Of a DNA stretch of 64,000 bases, positions 45,184 through 54,080 are shown one piece after another. Under the pieces are notes generated by a model. It was not told the origin of the DNA. It saw nothing but the letters and a program-made list of their open reading frames with translations, and did no database searches. The position numbers and the translations under genes were made by a program. This DNA comes from JAJXWB01 sp965246795 (GTDB lineage Bacteria; Pseudomonadota; Alphaproteobacteria; Rhizobiales; Beijerinckiaceae): contig CBDFFN010000008.1 in the NCBI GenBank assembly GCA_965246795.1, forward strand, positions 310,001 through 374,000, written 5' to 3'. Positions within the stretch are counted from its first letter, which is position 1; every line of letters begins with the position of its first letter.

Positions 45184-45744
45184 TCAGGCCTTCAGCTCGG
45201 TCGAGATGCGCTTGCAGATCGCAACATGTTCCTTGAATACAGCGAGCATAAGAGATGCGAGATGCCGACCCTGTTTTTCGGCAGCATCCGTAGCGCCTGC
45301 CGAGTTGGCGATGTAGCCGTCAGCGAGATCGCGCAGATATTCGTGATTCTCGAGCTGAAAGGCGATGTAGGCGCGATCGAAAGCAGCGCCTTTTGCCGTG
45401 CCCTTCATCTTGTCGACGAGGGCCATTTCAGCGGATTTGTCCATCGGCGGCACGTTCGACAGGATGTCCTTCAAGACCATATTCACGGTGATTGCTTCGC
45501 CAAGCTCGAAGCCGGCAAACTCATGCGCATTGCGATTGGTGGCAAGTTCAACGCCGAGATGAGACGTAGACAGCGACATCTCTGCACGTGGCAGAACGGC
45601 AGAATAAAATTGCGGCGCCATCTTTACGTCCGTCACATTCATGGACGGCATCGTGCGGGAGGGAGGAGATGCTGTCTGGGCAAAAACGGGAGCGACGGCG
45701 AATAGCGTCGCGCCCGCGACGATGGAACGGCGGTCGGTAATCAT
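45184..45744 (-). CDS. DUF4142-like secreted protein
   Basis: 186 residues from MITDRRSIVAGATLFAVAPV, a signal peptide with the D-R-R-S core of a Tat-like signal. The mature part, mainly helical, has the DUF4142 pattern (LSTSHLGVELATN, HEFAGFELGEAITVNMVLKD). A 27-codon upstream extension is open but not supported. The role is unknown; members are periplasmic and often stress-linked. Confidence 0.75.
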   Translation of the reverse strand: MITDRRSIVAGATLFAVAPVFAQTASPPSRTMPSMNVTDVKMAPQFYSAVLPRAEMSLSTSHLGVELATNRNAHEFAGFELGEAITVNMVLKDILSNVPPMDKSAEMALVDKMKGTAKGAAFDRAYIAFQLENHEYLRDLADGYIANSAGATDAAEKQGRHLASLMLAVFKEHVAICKRISTELKA

Positions 45745-46007
45745 TGAGTACCTTTTGTGATCAGAGGGCGCGCGAGTCACCAGATCGGTAATTGCTCGTG
45801 CCCGGACCGCGAACAAGCGCCACAAAGGGTCTGACGCTCAATAACAATAGTGTAGAGCGATGAATTAGTTTCTCGCATTCGATCGTAAGCGTCACGGCAG
45901 CGCTGACAACGAAAATATGATCGCGAAATCTTCGCGATCACAAAGCTCTGCAACCGCAAGAGCAATTATAGCGTCTGGGCGGAAGATTTCTGTCGGCGCG
46001 ACGGCGC
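45745..46007. other. Gap upstream of DUF4142-like gene
   Basis: About 260 bases that should hold the promoter of the secreted protein. An A/T-rich stretch lies near 45830-45860. I see no gene. Confidence 0.35.
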
Positions 46008-47180
46008 CTAAGCAGGATGAAAGACAACCTTCACGCAGCCGTCCTTTTTCTCCTTAAACGTCTTGTACAGTTCGGGGCCATCGGCAAGATCGGTGCTTCG
46101 ATGTGTGATCATCGAGGTTGTATTGATCTTCTTTTCCTGAATTAGCTTTAGAAGCGGTTCGAGGTATCGTTTCACATGGGTCTGACCGCTGCGCAGCGTT
46201 AGCCCTTTCTGCACGATTTGCCCCATGTTTATCGACACCGGGCCGCCGTACACCCCTGGTACCGAGACGATGCCGCACGGCCGAACAGCCCTTATCGCTT
46301 GGTCCAGAACAAAAGTGCGTTCGGATGGCAGCACCTTTTCCTTAAGAGCACTCATCAAGCCCGCTTGGCCGTGCCCGGCACTGGCTTCCATACCGACACA
46401 GTCAATGACTGCATCGGCTCCTTCGCCCTTGCTGATCTCCTTGATGCGCTCGAAGACGTCTTCGGATGCGTAGTCGATGATGTCAGTCGCTCCCGCCTTT
46501 TTTGCCAGGGCTATGCGCTCTGGCACGGTCTCTATCGCTATAATGCGTTCAGCGCCCAAGACCTTGGCCGACTGGATGGCGAACAGCCCGACTGGTCCGG
46601 CACCCCAGATCGCAACGATTTCGCCACCCTTTATTCCTGCCTGTTCAGCGCCCTGATAGCCGGTTGGAAAAATGTCAGTGAGGAACAGCACTTCCTCATC
46701 GGTCAAATCGTCAGGTACTTTCATTGGCGCGACATCGGCCATCGGAACGCGGACATATTCAGCTTGTCCACCGGCGTAGCCGCCAGTCATGTGGGAATAG
46801 CCAAACAGACCTGCGGTGGTATAGCCGAACTGCTCGGCAGCCATCGAGGCATTGCGGTTTGAACGTTGGCAAACCGAATAGTTGCCCATCTTGCACTGAC
46901 GGCATTCGCCGCAATTGATATTGAAAGGAACGACGATCCGGTCGCCTTTCTTGAACTTAGTAAAGCCGTTTCCGACCTCGACCACTTCTCCCATAAACTC
47001 GTGGCCCATGACGTCACCGGCCTTCATGGTCGGCATCATCCCATCCATGAGATGCAGGTCCGATCCGCAGATAGCGCAGCTGGTAACTTTGATAATGACA
47101 TCGCGGGCATCCTCGATTTTCGGATCCGGGACGCTGTCGCAACGAATGTCATTCGTGCCATGCCAACAAAGAGCTTTCAT
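46008..47180 (-). CDS. Zinc-dependent alcohol dehydrogenase
   Basis: 390 residues of the medium-chain dehydrogenase family. The catalytic zinc site is C38 with GHE (H60-E61). The structural zinc cysteines are C90, C93, C96 and C104. The NAD-binding GAGPVGLFAIQ lies near 190. The length and the CAICGSDLHLMDG motif place it with glutathione-independent formaldehyde-dehydrogenase-like and related enzymes. The substrate is uncertain. It stands alone. Confidence 0.92.
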   Translation of the reverse strand: MKALCWHGTNDIRCDSVPDPKIEDARDVIIKVTSCAICGSDLHLMDGMMPTMKAGDVMGHEFMGEVVEVGNGFTKFKKGDRIVVPFNINCGECRQCKMGNYSVCQRSNRNASMAAEQFGYTTAGLFGYSHMTGGYAGGQAEYVRVPMADVAPMKVPDDLTDEEVLFLTDIFPTGYQGAEQAGIKGGEIVAIWGAGPVGLFAIQSAKVLGAERIIAIETVPERIALAKKAGATDIIDYASEDVFERIKEISKGEGADAVIDCVGMEASAGHGQAGLMSALKEKVLPSERTFVLDQAIRAVRPCGIVSVPGVYGGPVSINMGQIVQKGLTLRSGQTHVKRYLEPLLKLIQEKKINTTSMITHRSTDLADGPELYKTFKEKKDGCVKVVFHPA

Positions 47181-47344
47181 ATGACTTCCTGTCCGTCCTG
47201 CATTGAAGACGGCGCGTTGAGAAGTAATCTAATCGATGCGAAATGCCTTCCGGCGCTTGTATCGCTTTCGCAATGACGGACGCCGGAAGGCTCTGGCAGG
47301 CATCTTTGCGGCCGCAAGAATGAGCGGCCGAGAGAGTCGCTTGA

Positions 47345-47596
47345 TTACATCGAGCGCATCATCTTGCGCTTCTTCATTTTCTTGCGGCTCTTCATCATCC
47401 GGCCCTGGCTCATGCCTTGGTCGCCTGACATCATCTGGCCACCCTGCATTTGACCACCTGACATCTGGCCCTGACCCATTTGGCCTTGGCCCATCTGGCC
47501 TTGGCCCATCTGGCCCTGCATTTGCGCGGATGCCGACGAGGCGAGCGCGAGTGCACTCGTAAAGCCGACCGCGATCAAAACTGAACGTAAACGCAT
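47345..47596 (-). CDS. Secreted Met/Gln/Gly-rich repeat protein
   Basis: 83 residues with a signal peptide ending SSASAQ, then repeated MGQGQ units and related MQGGQ/MSGGQ blocks, and a strongly basic Met/Lys tail (MMKSRKKMKKRKMMRSM). Twenty of the residues are Met, a composition seen in some periplasmic copper-binding proteins; that role is speculative. The upstream AGAGGAAAT is a fair ribosome binding site. Confidence 0.65.
   Translation of the reverse strand: MRLRSVLIAVGFTSALALASSASAQMQGQMGQGQMGQGQMGQGQMSGGQMQGGQMMSGDQGMSQGRMMKSRKKMKKRKMMRSM
47468..47512 (-). repeat. Three 15-bp tandem repeats coding MGQGQ
   Basis: Three successive 15-base units inside the Met-rich gene, nearly identical at the DNA level (ATGGGCCARGGCCAR in coding sense). 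The length can change by whole units without breaking the frame. Confidence 0.75.
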
Positions 47597-47807
47597 TATA
47601 TTTCCTCTCGGCGTCCGCAGCGGAGTAATTCCAATTGACGCCTATGCTGCTCATCGACATTCACTCGAGCGGCGCGTGCGGCGATCTGATTTTTGTTTAT
47701 ATTTCAGAGATCTAGCGTGAGCTTAGGCGGCGTATTTTTATCCCGCCAAACTCTGACGCTGACAAATATTAGTGCTTCCGATCAACTATTAACGCGTATC
47801 GCAAGGG
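47597..47807. other. Intergenic sequence ending at a gene break
   Basis: About 210 bases. It is A/T-richer than its neighbours and ends where homology to the luciferase-type monooxygenase begins in mid-gene (about 47806). No signal peptide, promoter or domain is recognised. Confidence 0.35.
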
Positions 47808-48786
47808 CTATCTGGACAGCGCGGCGCGGGCGATGGGCTTCGAGAAGCAGCGCGCGCACGACGATCGCTACGATGTCGCAGAAGAATATATGGATGTCGT
47901 CTATCGCTTGTGGGAGCAATCCTGGGCCGACGATGCAGTCGCTCGCGATGCGGTGGCCGGTACGTTCGTCGATCCCGCCCGCGTGCAGCCTGTCCGGCAC
48001 GAGGGCACGCATTACCGCATCGATGCGATTCATCTCTGCGAACCATCGCCACAGCGGACGCCTGTCGTCTATCAGGCCGGCACGTCGCTGAAAGGCCGAG
48101 ACTTCGCGGCGCGTCACGCCGAATGCGTGTTCATCTCCGGACCCTCGGTCGAGGTCATCGGCCCGCGCGTTGCTACGCTGCGCTCGGCCATGCCGGCGCA
48201 TGGGCGCAAGGCCGACGATCTGCTGATCTATTCGATGGCGACGATCGTCGTCGCGGAAACGGACGCAGCGGCACAAGCGAAGCTCAGGGATTATCAAAGC
48301 TACGTCAGCGCCGAGGGCGCGCTGACGCTGATGTCGGGCTGGACGGGCGTCGACTTCTCGAAGCTCGACCTCGATGCGCAGGTCCGGCACGTCGAGAACG
48401 ATGCGGGACGCACGGCGATGGACAACATCACACGCGCCGATCCGAACCGCATATGGACTGTGCGGGAAGTCGCCGAACATGTCGGGATCGGCGGCATCGG
48501 GCCACTCTTCGTCGGATCACCGACGACCGTCTGCGACGCGCTCGAAGACTGGATCGACCGCACCGGCGTCGATGGCTTCAATCTCGCCTATGTCGTCGCG
48601 CACGAGACGTTCGAGGACATAGTCCACTTCATTGTGCCGGAACTGCAGCGTCGCGGGCGCTACCCGACGACCTATTCAGCGGGCCCGCTGCGCCAGAAAC
48701 TCTTCGGTCACACCCGGCTCGCGCCGACGCATCCCGGCGCGTCCGTGCGCCCGTCGGCGAACCCCGTCAGACCCGCCGCATCGTGA
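47808..48786 (+). pseudogene. Luciferase-type FMN monooxygenase, 5'-truncated (NtaA/SnaA/DszA type)
   Basis: Homology starts at YLDSAARAMGFEKQRAHDDRY, normally about 130 residues into a ~450-residue protein. The rest is intact: YQAGTSLKGRDFAARHAECVF, then GIGPLFVGSPTTVCDALEDW and VAHETFEDIVHFIVPELQRRG. The first ATG after the joint is 47833. The missing N-terminus contains part of the flavin site and strands of the TIM barrel, so it is probably inactive. Intact enzymes of this group oxidise chelators, sulfones or similar compounds using FMNH2. Its 3' end overlaps the convergent OsmC gene by 20 bases. Confidence 0.8.
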
Positions 48787-49276
48787 TCTCGATGGGCGGA
48801 CCATTCTTGATCGTCTGGTAGACGACGCAATAGCGCTCGGTAAGCTTCAACAGCTGGTCGAGCTTTTCCTGCGGCGCATCCGTTCCGACATCGAAACGCA
48901 GGCGAATGCCGGCAAAACCGACGGGCGCTTCTTTATCGACACCGAGCGTGCCGCGGAAGTCCAGATCGCCCTCAGCGATCACGTCTCCAGAACGCAGCGG
49001 AACATCGATGGCCGTTGCCACCGATTTAAGCGTCACGCCTGCACAGGCGACCAGTGCTTCGAGAAGCATGTCGCCGGAACAAAGTTCGAGGCCCGATCCG
49101 CCAGTCGCCGGATGCAGGCCGGCCGTCGCAAGCGCGCGGCCCGTATCCACTTTGCACGTGATGCCATCCGCATCGACCGAGCCCTTTGCCTTCAGGGTAA
49201 TGAAAGCGGCCTTCGGCTCCTCTTTGTAGCGCGCCTTGATGGGCGCCTGCATGGCGCGCAGTTCTGTCGAGTCCAT
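48767..49276 (-). CDS. OsmC-family protein
   Basis: 169 residues with the OsmC fold. The two redox cysteines are in LELCSGDMLLEALVACAGVT, spaced as in peroxide-reducing OsmC/Ohr relatives, and the ERYCVV segment is also present. The role is peroxide or thiol-related stress, probably cytoplasmic. It is last in a left-going set with the ABC importer genes, 36 bases after the ATPase gene. Confidence 0.88.
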   Translation of the reverse strand: MDSTELRAMQAPIKARYKEEPKAAFITLKAKGSVDADGITCKVDTGRALATAGLHPATGGSGLELCSGDMLLEALVACAGVTLKSVATAIDVPLRSGDVIAEGDLDFRGTLGVDKEAPVGFAGIRLRFDVGTDAPQEKLDQLLKLTERYCVVYQTIKNGPPIEITMRRV

Positions 49277-49312
49277 TTTCGGTCTCCAGTCCGACTATCT
49301 GCCAATATCTTT

Positions 49313-50092
49313 CTAGATACCCTCGCCACTGACAAGCGCTGGGGAAGGCGCACGGCTCGCGCGTCGCATGGAGCGATCGAGCGACGTGACGATGCGGTGT
49401 TTCACATTATCAAAAGCGCTCGACGTCCGATCGCGCGGTCGCGGCAAATCGACGGCAATATCATCGAACAGACGGCCTGGCCGTGGGCTCATGACGATGA
49501 CGCGATCGGCCAGCAGCACGGCCTCGTCGAGATCGTGTGTGACGATCAGCAGGGTGGGGCGTTCCGTTTCCCAGATAGCCAGGAGCGTGGCCTGCAAATC
49601 TGCGCGCGTGAAGAAGTCCAGCGCGGAGAACGGTTCGTCCAACAGGAGAACCTCGGGCCGCGCGACGAGCGCGCGTGCGATCGCGACACGCTGCGCCTGT
49701 CCGCCGGAAAGTTGCCGCGGCCAGGCTCCTGCCTTGTCTTCGAGACCGACGGTCGTCAGCGCGCGCGTAACGCGCTCCTTGCGTTCTCTCGCGTTGATGT
49801 CCTCGATTGCGAACGCGACATTGTCCGCCACGCTCAGCCAGGGCAGCAGACGCGGTTCCTGAAAAATCATCCCGACCTTCGGATGCGGTGCCGTAATCTC
49901 CTCGCCGTCGAGGCGAATACGGCCGTTTGTTGCGCGGTCGAGGCCGGCAATTGCGCGCAGCAGCGTGGACTTGCCACATCCTGAACCGCCCACGATTGCG
50001 ATGATTTCGCCGTGAGGCACGGACGCCGTTATGGCGTCTAGAGCATGGACGCCGCCGGGAAAGTCCTTCGACACGCAGTTGAGCGAAAGCAT
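49313..50092 (-). CDS. ABC transporter ATPase, nitrate/sulfonate/taurine type
   Basis: 259 residues. Walker A is GGSGCGKSTLL, the signature LSGGQAQRVAIARA, Walker B VLLLDEPFSALD, and the switch His VTHDLDEA. The C-terminal form is that of SsuB/TauB/NrtD. It lies three bases after the permease gene. With the neighbours it makes an importer for sulfonates, nitrate, taurine or a pyrimidine-like compound. Confidence 0.93.
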   Translation of the reverse strand: MLSLNCVSKDFPGGVHALDAITASVPHGEIIAIVGGSGCGKSTLLRAIAGLDRATNGRIRLDGEEITAPHPKVGMIFQEPRLLPWLSVADNVAFAIEDINARERKERVTRALTTVGLEDKAGAWPRQLSGGQAQRVAIARALVARPEVLLLDEPFSALDFFTRADLQATLLAIWETERPTLLIVTHDLDEAVLLADRVIVMSPRPGRLFDDIAVDLPRPRDRTSSAFDNVKHRIVTSLDRSMRRASRAPSPALVSGEGI

Positions 50093-50095
50093 GCG

Positions 50096-50950
50096 TCAAT
50101 CCGGAGCGTTCGCCGACGAGAACGAGTCTTCCCATCTGAGGAAAGGTCGCGACAACACCACGATGAGCGCGTCGGTGGCCTTGCCGAGCAGCGCGAAGAT
50201 GAGGATCGCGGTGAGGATTTGCGCGGGCTTGCCCAGCTGTTGCCCGTCGGTAAGCAGATAGCCAAGGCCTTCCGATGCGCCCATAAACTCCGCCGCGACG
50301 ACGAACATCCATCCAAGGCCCAGGCCCGAACGGAGCGAGACGATGTAGGTCGGAAGAACGGCTGGAAACAGAACGCGGCGCATCATCGCCGCGTCGCTCA
50401 GCCGGAAAATACGACCAACCTCCACGATCTTGCGGTCCACACCGGCTATTGCCGCCATGACGCCGAGATAGACGGGAAAGAAGACGCCGACCGCGATCAG
50501 CGTGACTTTCGAAGCCTCAAAAATGCCAAGCCACAAAATGAAAAGAGGCACCCAGGCAATCGACGGGATGGCCCGTAGCGCCTGCAACGACGGGTCGAAC
50601 AGTCGACGCGCCCACCGCGAATAACCGACGACCGCGCCAGCAATCGTGCCGACCGCGGCGCCGAGCGCGAAGCCGACCGCAACGCGGGTAAGCGTTGCCA
50701 CGATATGACGAAGCAATTCACCCGATCGCCAGAGATCGAGCAGCGTCTCCAGAACACGACTTGGGGGCGGTACGAGCCGCCCTGTCGCCCATCCGGCACG
50801 TACTGCGAATTCCCAGGCAATGCCGAGCACAAGTGGCGCCGCGACGCCGGCGAGAAGCGCGAGGCCGCGCCGCAGGGCGACTCTCGATGTCTCGCGAACA
50901 GCTTCATGCCCCTCGTCGACCGAGCCTGTTTCTATCAAGGGGACGGTCAT
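50096..50950 (-). CDS. ABC transporter permease, nitrate/sulfonate/taurine type
   Basis: 284 residues from MTVPLIETG, with six hydrophobic segments and the family loop EVGRIFRLSDAAMMRRVLFPAVLP. An ATG at 51025 would add 25 residues and overlap the binding-protein gene by 29 bases. Neither start has a strong ribosome binding site, so the choice is by typical length. Confidence 0.92.
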   Translation of the reverse strand: MTVPLIETGSVDEGHEAVRETSRVALRRGLALLAGVAAPLVLGIAWEFAVRAGWATGRLVPPPSRVLETLLDLWRSGELLRHIVATLTRVAVGFALGAAVGTIAGAVVGYSRWARRLFDPSLQALRAIPSIAWVPLFILWLGIFEASKVTLIAVGVFFPVYLGVMAAIAGVDRKIVEVGRIFRLSDAAMMRRVLFPAVLPTYIVSLRSGLGLGWMFVVAAEFMGASEGLGYLLTDGQQLGKPAQILTAILIFALLGKATDALIVVLSRPFLRWEDSFSSANAPD

Positions 50951-50996
50951 TCGGCACAATACGCGAACGGGCGGAGGCGGCGCAGAGGCCCTCGCA

Positions 50997-51962
50997 TCAA
51001 TTAGTGGCGGAGAAAACGCGCTCATCGAGGAGCGTATCGACGCTCTGCCTTACATCGACGGAGGCCGGAATGACACCCGCGGACTGGAGCGCGAGACCGG
51101 CAGCGGAAATCGATGCGCGTTGCGGCGCGCCGATGCGGCTCGACGAGAGATCCGTGCGCTGCTTGAGCTGACGATCTATGACCGCGTCCGGCAACTTCGT
51201 CACGGCTGCGAATTCTTTGCGGAGACTGTCGTAGTCGGCGATCACTAGACGCCGTGCCTGTTCGTAAGTTGCGAGTACGCGCCGCACTGTCTCCGGATAT
51301 TTCGCGAGGAACTCCTCGCGAACGTTGAGAATGCCCCACGTATTCGCTTCCGGGTTGCGGTAGAACAGTGTCGCCCCGTCTTCGATTTCAGCCTGCGCCA
51401 TCATGGGATCGAGTCCCGCCCAGGCATCGACATCGCCGCGCACCAGAGCGGTCTTGCCGTCTGCGTGCTGAAGAAGAACTGGCGTGATGTCCTTTTCTGT
51501 AAGGCCAGCGGTCTGCAGCGCACGCACGAGGAAGATGTGCGGGTCAGTGCCGCGTGTGACGGCCACGCGCTTGCCCTTCAGGTCCGCGATCTTCGAGATG
51601 GATGAGCCCTTCGTCGTAACGAGCGCCGTCCATTCGGGCTGTGAATAGACGTAGACGGCCTTTATCGGATTGCCGTTGATCCGCGCGACGAGCGCGGCGG
51701 AACCGGCTGTCGAGCCAAAATCAATTGAGCCGGCGTTCAGGAACTCGAGTGCCTTGTTGGAGCCTGCCGACTGAACCCAACGTACCGTGATGCCGTCCTT
51801 TGCAAATTCTTTCTCGAGAAGACCGCGGCTCTTCAAAACAATCGAGACTGGATTGTACGTAGCCCAGTCGACGGTGATTTCTTTCGGAAGTTCGGCGGCC
51901 GTCGCAGGGGCGAATAGCGATGCGGCAATACTCAGAACACCCGCAAATAATCGGTAGGTCAT
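50997..51962 (-). CDS. ABC transporter solute-binding protein, sulfonate/nitrate type
   Basis: 321 residues from MTYRLFAGVLSIAASLFAPA, with a signal peptide ending ATAAE. The mature part has VDWATYNPVSIVLKSRGLLEKEF, SIDFGSTAGSAALVARINGNP and LKGKRVAVTRGTDPH, the SsuA/aliphatic-sulfonate pattern. It is the first gene of the importer operon. Its former neighbour, the luciferase-type monooxygenase, often works with such importers in sulfur or chelator use. Confidence 0.92.
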   Translation of the reverse strand: MTYRLFAGVLSIAASLFAPATAAELPKEITVDWATYNPVSIVLKSRGLLEKEFAKDGITVRWVQSAGSNKALEFLNAGSIDFGSTAGSAALVARINGNPIKAVYVYSQPEWTALVTTKGSSISKIADLKGKRVAVTRGTDPHIFLVRALQTAGLTEKDITPVLLQHADGKTALVRGDVDAWAGLDPMMAQAEIEDGATLFYRNPEANTWGILNVREEFLAKYPETVRRVLATYEQARRLVIADYDSLRKEFAAVTKLPDAVIDRQLKQRTDLSSSRIGAPQRASISAAGLALQSAGVIPASVDVRQSVDTLLDERVFSATN

Positions 51963-52137
51963 CGTCCATCTCTCCAACAGCCTGAACGCTTGGAGCATCA
52001 ATGGGACCGGCCTTGTCAACCAGAGGAAATGTCTTCGACGAAATGAACTCCAGTTGGAATATTTGGCTGTATCAACGGCAGCAAGATGCATAAACCTTCT
52101 GCTCGACTGAAGTCTCGATCATATACTGGGCCACAAC

Positions 52138-52266
52138 CTCCTTCGCGCCATCCGCGTGACGCATGCGGATCTACCGGTCATCGTGTTGTCCGACCGCGAC
52201 GACGATTGTGGCAAGGTGGCGACGCCCAATGGCAGCGCCGAAGACTATGTGACGAAAACCATTTGA
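52138..52266 (+). pseudogene. Fragment of a response-regulator receiver domain
   Basis: Forty-two codons, LLRAIRVTHADLPVIVLSDR, then DDDCGKVATPNGSAEDYVTKTI and TGA. This is the second half of a CheY-like domain: the PVIVLS strand carrying the Ser switch, the GAEDY-like loop (here GSAEDY) and the conserved Lys in YVTK. The first half with the phospho-acceptor Asp and any output domain are absent. It is a remnant, flanked by unrelated sequence. Confidence 0.65.
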
Positions 52267-52467
52267 GATGAGCGAGCTTGTCGCACCGACGCTTCGTCAC
52301 GGGCAGTATGTGCAAGGCGAAAGACAGGCATCACTTGATCCACGTGCCTCACAATCTCGCGCTAGCTCTTATGGAACTTCAGCGCTCGGACGTATGTATG
52401 CCAAGCTGTTTCCTACGCCGTCGACATAGCGTACCGGGTTGCTGTCACGACATCGAGAAATCTTCGA
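52267..52467. other. Gap after receiver fragment
   Basis: About 200 bases up to the MBL-fold gene. I see no gene or clear promoter. Confidence 0.3.
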
Positions 52468-53337
52468 ATGCTTATACGATCTTCGCCCTTCAGAGATGCT
52501 CTGGCCCTGCCTGCGTTCTTTTGTGATAATTGCGGTTTTTGGCAACGCCACTTCGAACGACCCGACCGCTGTCCTCTTTGCATCGATGCGCGCCATGTAC
52601 TGCCGCGAACTGGCTGGCGCTTCAATGATATTCACGAGGCTCAACAGCGTTTCCCATGTGAGTGGGAAGAACTCGAGACGGGCGTTTGGCGCTTTTTCAA
52701 CAATCCAGTGGACGGAATAGGGTCATCTGGATACTTGCTCATTACACCTAGCGGAAATGTAGCCTTTGAAGGCTGTGCAGTCTATAGCGAGGATGCGCTC
52801 GCGTTTATTGAAACGCTCGGAGGCATCAACTTTCTTTCCGCTTCGCATCCACATTCATATGGCGCCATTTGGCAATTACAGGATCATTTCGAACCAGAGC
52901 TCGCATTGCACCCAGGTGACCTTGCTTGGTCCGCGGCACTCCGTGTGACTTGGCCGTTCGATCAAGTGCTCGATTTTTTGCCCAGTCTTTCGCTGCATCT
53001 GACGGCTGGCCATTTTGATGGTCACACCGTCCTGCACGATGCAGCGCGGAATATTCTGTTCTGCGGCGATTGTCTTAAGTTCGAGATGGATCCAGCGGAC
53101 TCCCGTCGCGCGGAGGCGATTTCAGCTCATAAGGCTTTTGTCCGTAGTATCCCTTTGACACCGGATGAATTGCGCCGGTACCGCGCAGTGTTTGCGCCGC
53201 TCAAGTTCAGCCAGACGTGGACGCCATTCGAGCAGGCGTGCAATAGCGGAAATCGAGAAGCGTTAGCGCTGATCGATGGCATGCTTGCTACACGATCGCA
53301 TGCTCGGCCCGTACCGCTTAAATCGCTGCACGTCTGA
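52468..53337 (+). CDS. MBL-fold hydrolase with N-terminal zinc-ribbon-like motif
   Basis: 289 residues. The start has a rubredoxin- or ribbon-like knuckle (C19-x2-C22 and C35-x2-C38, CDNCGFW and CPLC). The rest is a metallo-beta-lactamase fold in which the usual HxHxDH motif reads SASHPHSYGAI, and GHFDGHTVLHD and FCGDCLKFE follow the family's second half. The altered motif may mean a single-metal or redox-altered site. Function is unknown. It points toward the deacetylase of the next cluster. Confidence 0.75.
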   Translation: MLIRSSPFRDALALPAFFCDNCGFWQRHFERPDRCPLCIDARHVLPRTGWRFNDIHEAQQRFPCEWEELETGVWRFFNNPVDGIGSSGYLLITPSGNVAFEGCAVYSEDALAFIETLGGINFLSASHPHSYGAIWQLQDHFEPELALHPGDLAWSAALRVTWPFDQVLDFLPSLSLHLTAGHFDGHTVLHDAARNILFCGDCLKFEMDPADSRRAEAISAHKAFVRSIPLTPDELRRYRAVFAPLKFSQTWTPFEQACNSGNREALALIDGMLATRSHARPVPLKSLHV

Positions 53338-53338
53338 G

Positions 53339-54070
53339 TTAGCCGATCGGTAGCTCGCGAGATGACCGAAAGAACTCTACTGATCCGGCATCATCCAAGG
53401 CAGCTGCAAGTCCGGCCGGACCGCCGAATTGGAATTGCAACTGACTAGCGTAGGCTAAGCATGCAGCTTCACGCGAGGTTGTCGCCAGCTGGCTCAGCCT
53501 TACGGAGCGAACGGGCAATACTCGCATCTTGGTACCAAACGGCTCTGCCGGCGTGCCATTCCGAAAAATGTAAGGAAAGTCGTGCCACCAAGCGATATGT
53601 TGCTCCCTCCCGTCTAGCGCGCGGACTAATTGCGCATGATCAACGTGCCCTCCGATGGCTTGCGGTGCAAAAATTATATCCGGCTCGATCAAGTCGACTT
53701 GGTGCTCGATAATAGATTTGATCGCCTCGCAGATCACGTCGCTTGCGTGCGGCGGCCCGAATAATGCTGTGACGGATTCGTAGCCGCGATGCGGTGCTTC
53801 GGGCAGACCCGCGTGCAGGAACGACACGCCGAGGGCCTGCATCGCTGCCATATCTTCGGAACGACGCAACGCCATATAATCGAGATCTGCCTGTAGCCCC
53901 TTGTCGAGCTGACAGGCGAGCGCGAATCCCTGTGGGCTAGGCACGGATTGCGTGAACAACGTCGCGACTGTAACGGTCCAACCTCCTAGCGCGAGGGTAG
54001 CAAGCGTGCCGCCGCACGAGAATGCCGCATCGTCAAGATGCGGGGACAATGCAAGCGCTCGTTTTGTCAT
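53339..54070 (-). CDS. PIG-L family deacetylase
   Basis: A 243-residue zinc-dependent N-deacetylase of the PIG-L/LmbE/MshB type. The metal motif P-H-L-D-D is at 10-14 (LSPHLDDAAFSCGG), and the third ligand is in GGHVDHAQLV. Relatives remove acetyl from GlcNAc linked to inositol, malate or lipids. I choose the ATG at 54070, which overlaps the end of the glycosyltransferase gene by a few residues less than the ATG at 54103; both remain slightly or closely coupled. It is the last gene of the seven-gene cluster. Confidence 0.9.
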   Translation of the reverse strand: MTKRALALSPHLDDAAFSCGGTLATLALGGWTVTVATLFTQSVPSPQGFALACQLDKGLQADLDYMALRRSEDMAAMQALGVSFLHAGLPEAPHRGYESVTALFGPPHASDVICEAIKSIIEHQVDLIEPDIIFAPQAIGGHVDHAQLVRALDGREQHIAWWHDFPYIFRNGTPAEPFGTKMRVLPVRSVRLSQLATTSREAACLAYASQLQFQFGGPAGLAAALDDAGSVEFFRSSRELPIG

Positions 54071-54080
54071 GAGCGACTTT

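Noticed and set aside
45067..45705. 212-codon plus-strand ORF
   Set aside because: It is antisense to the DUF4142-like gene, which has a signal peptide and family match.
48632..49984. 450-codon plus-strand ORF
   Set aside because: It runs antisense through OsmC and the ABC ATPase and has no domain.
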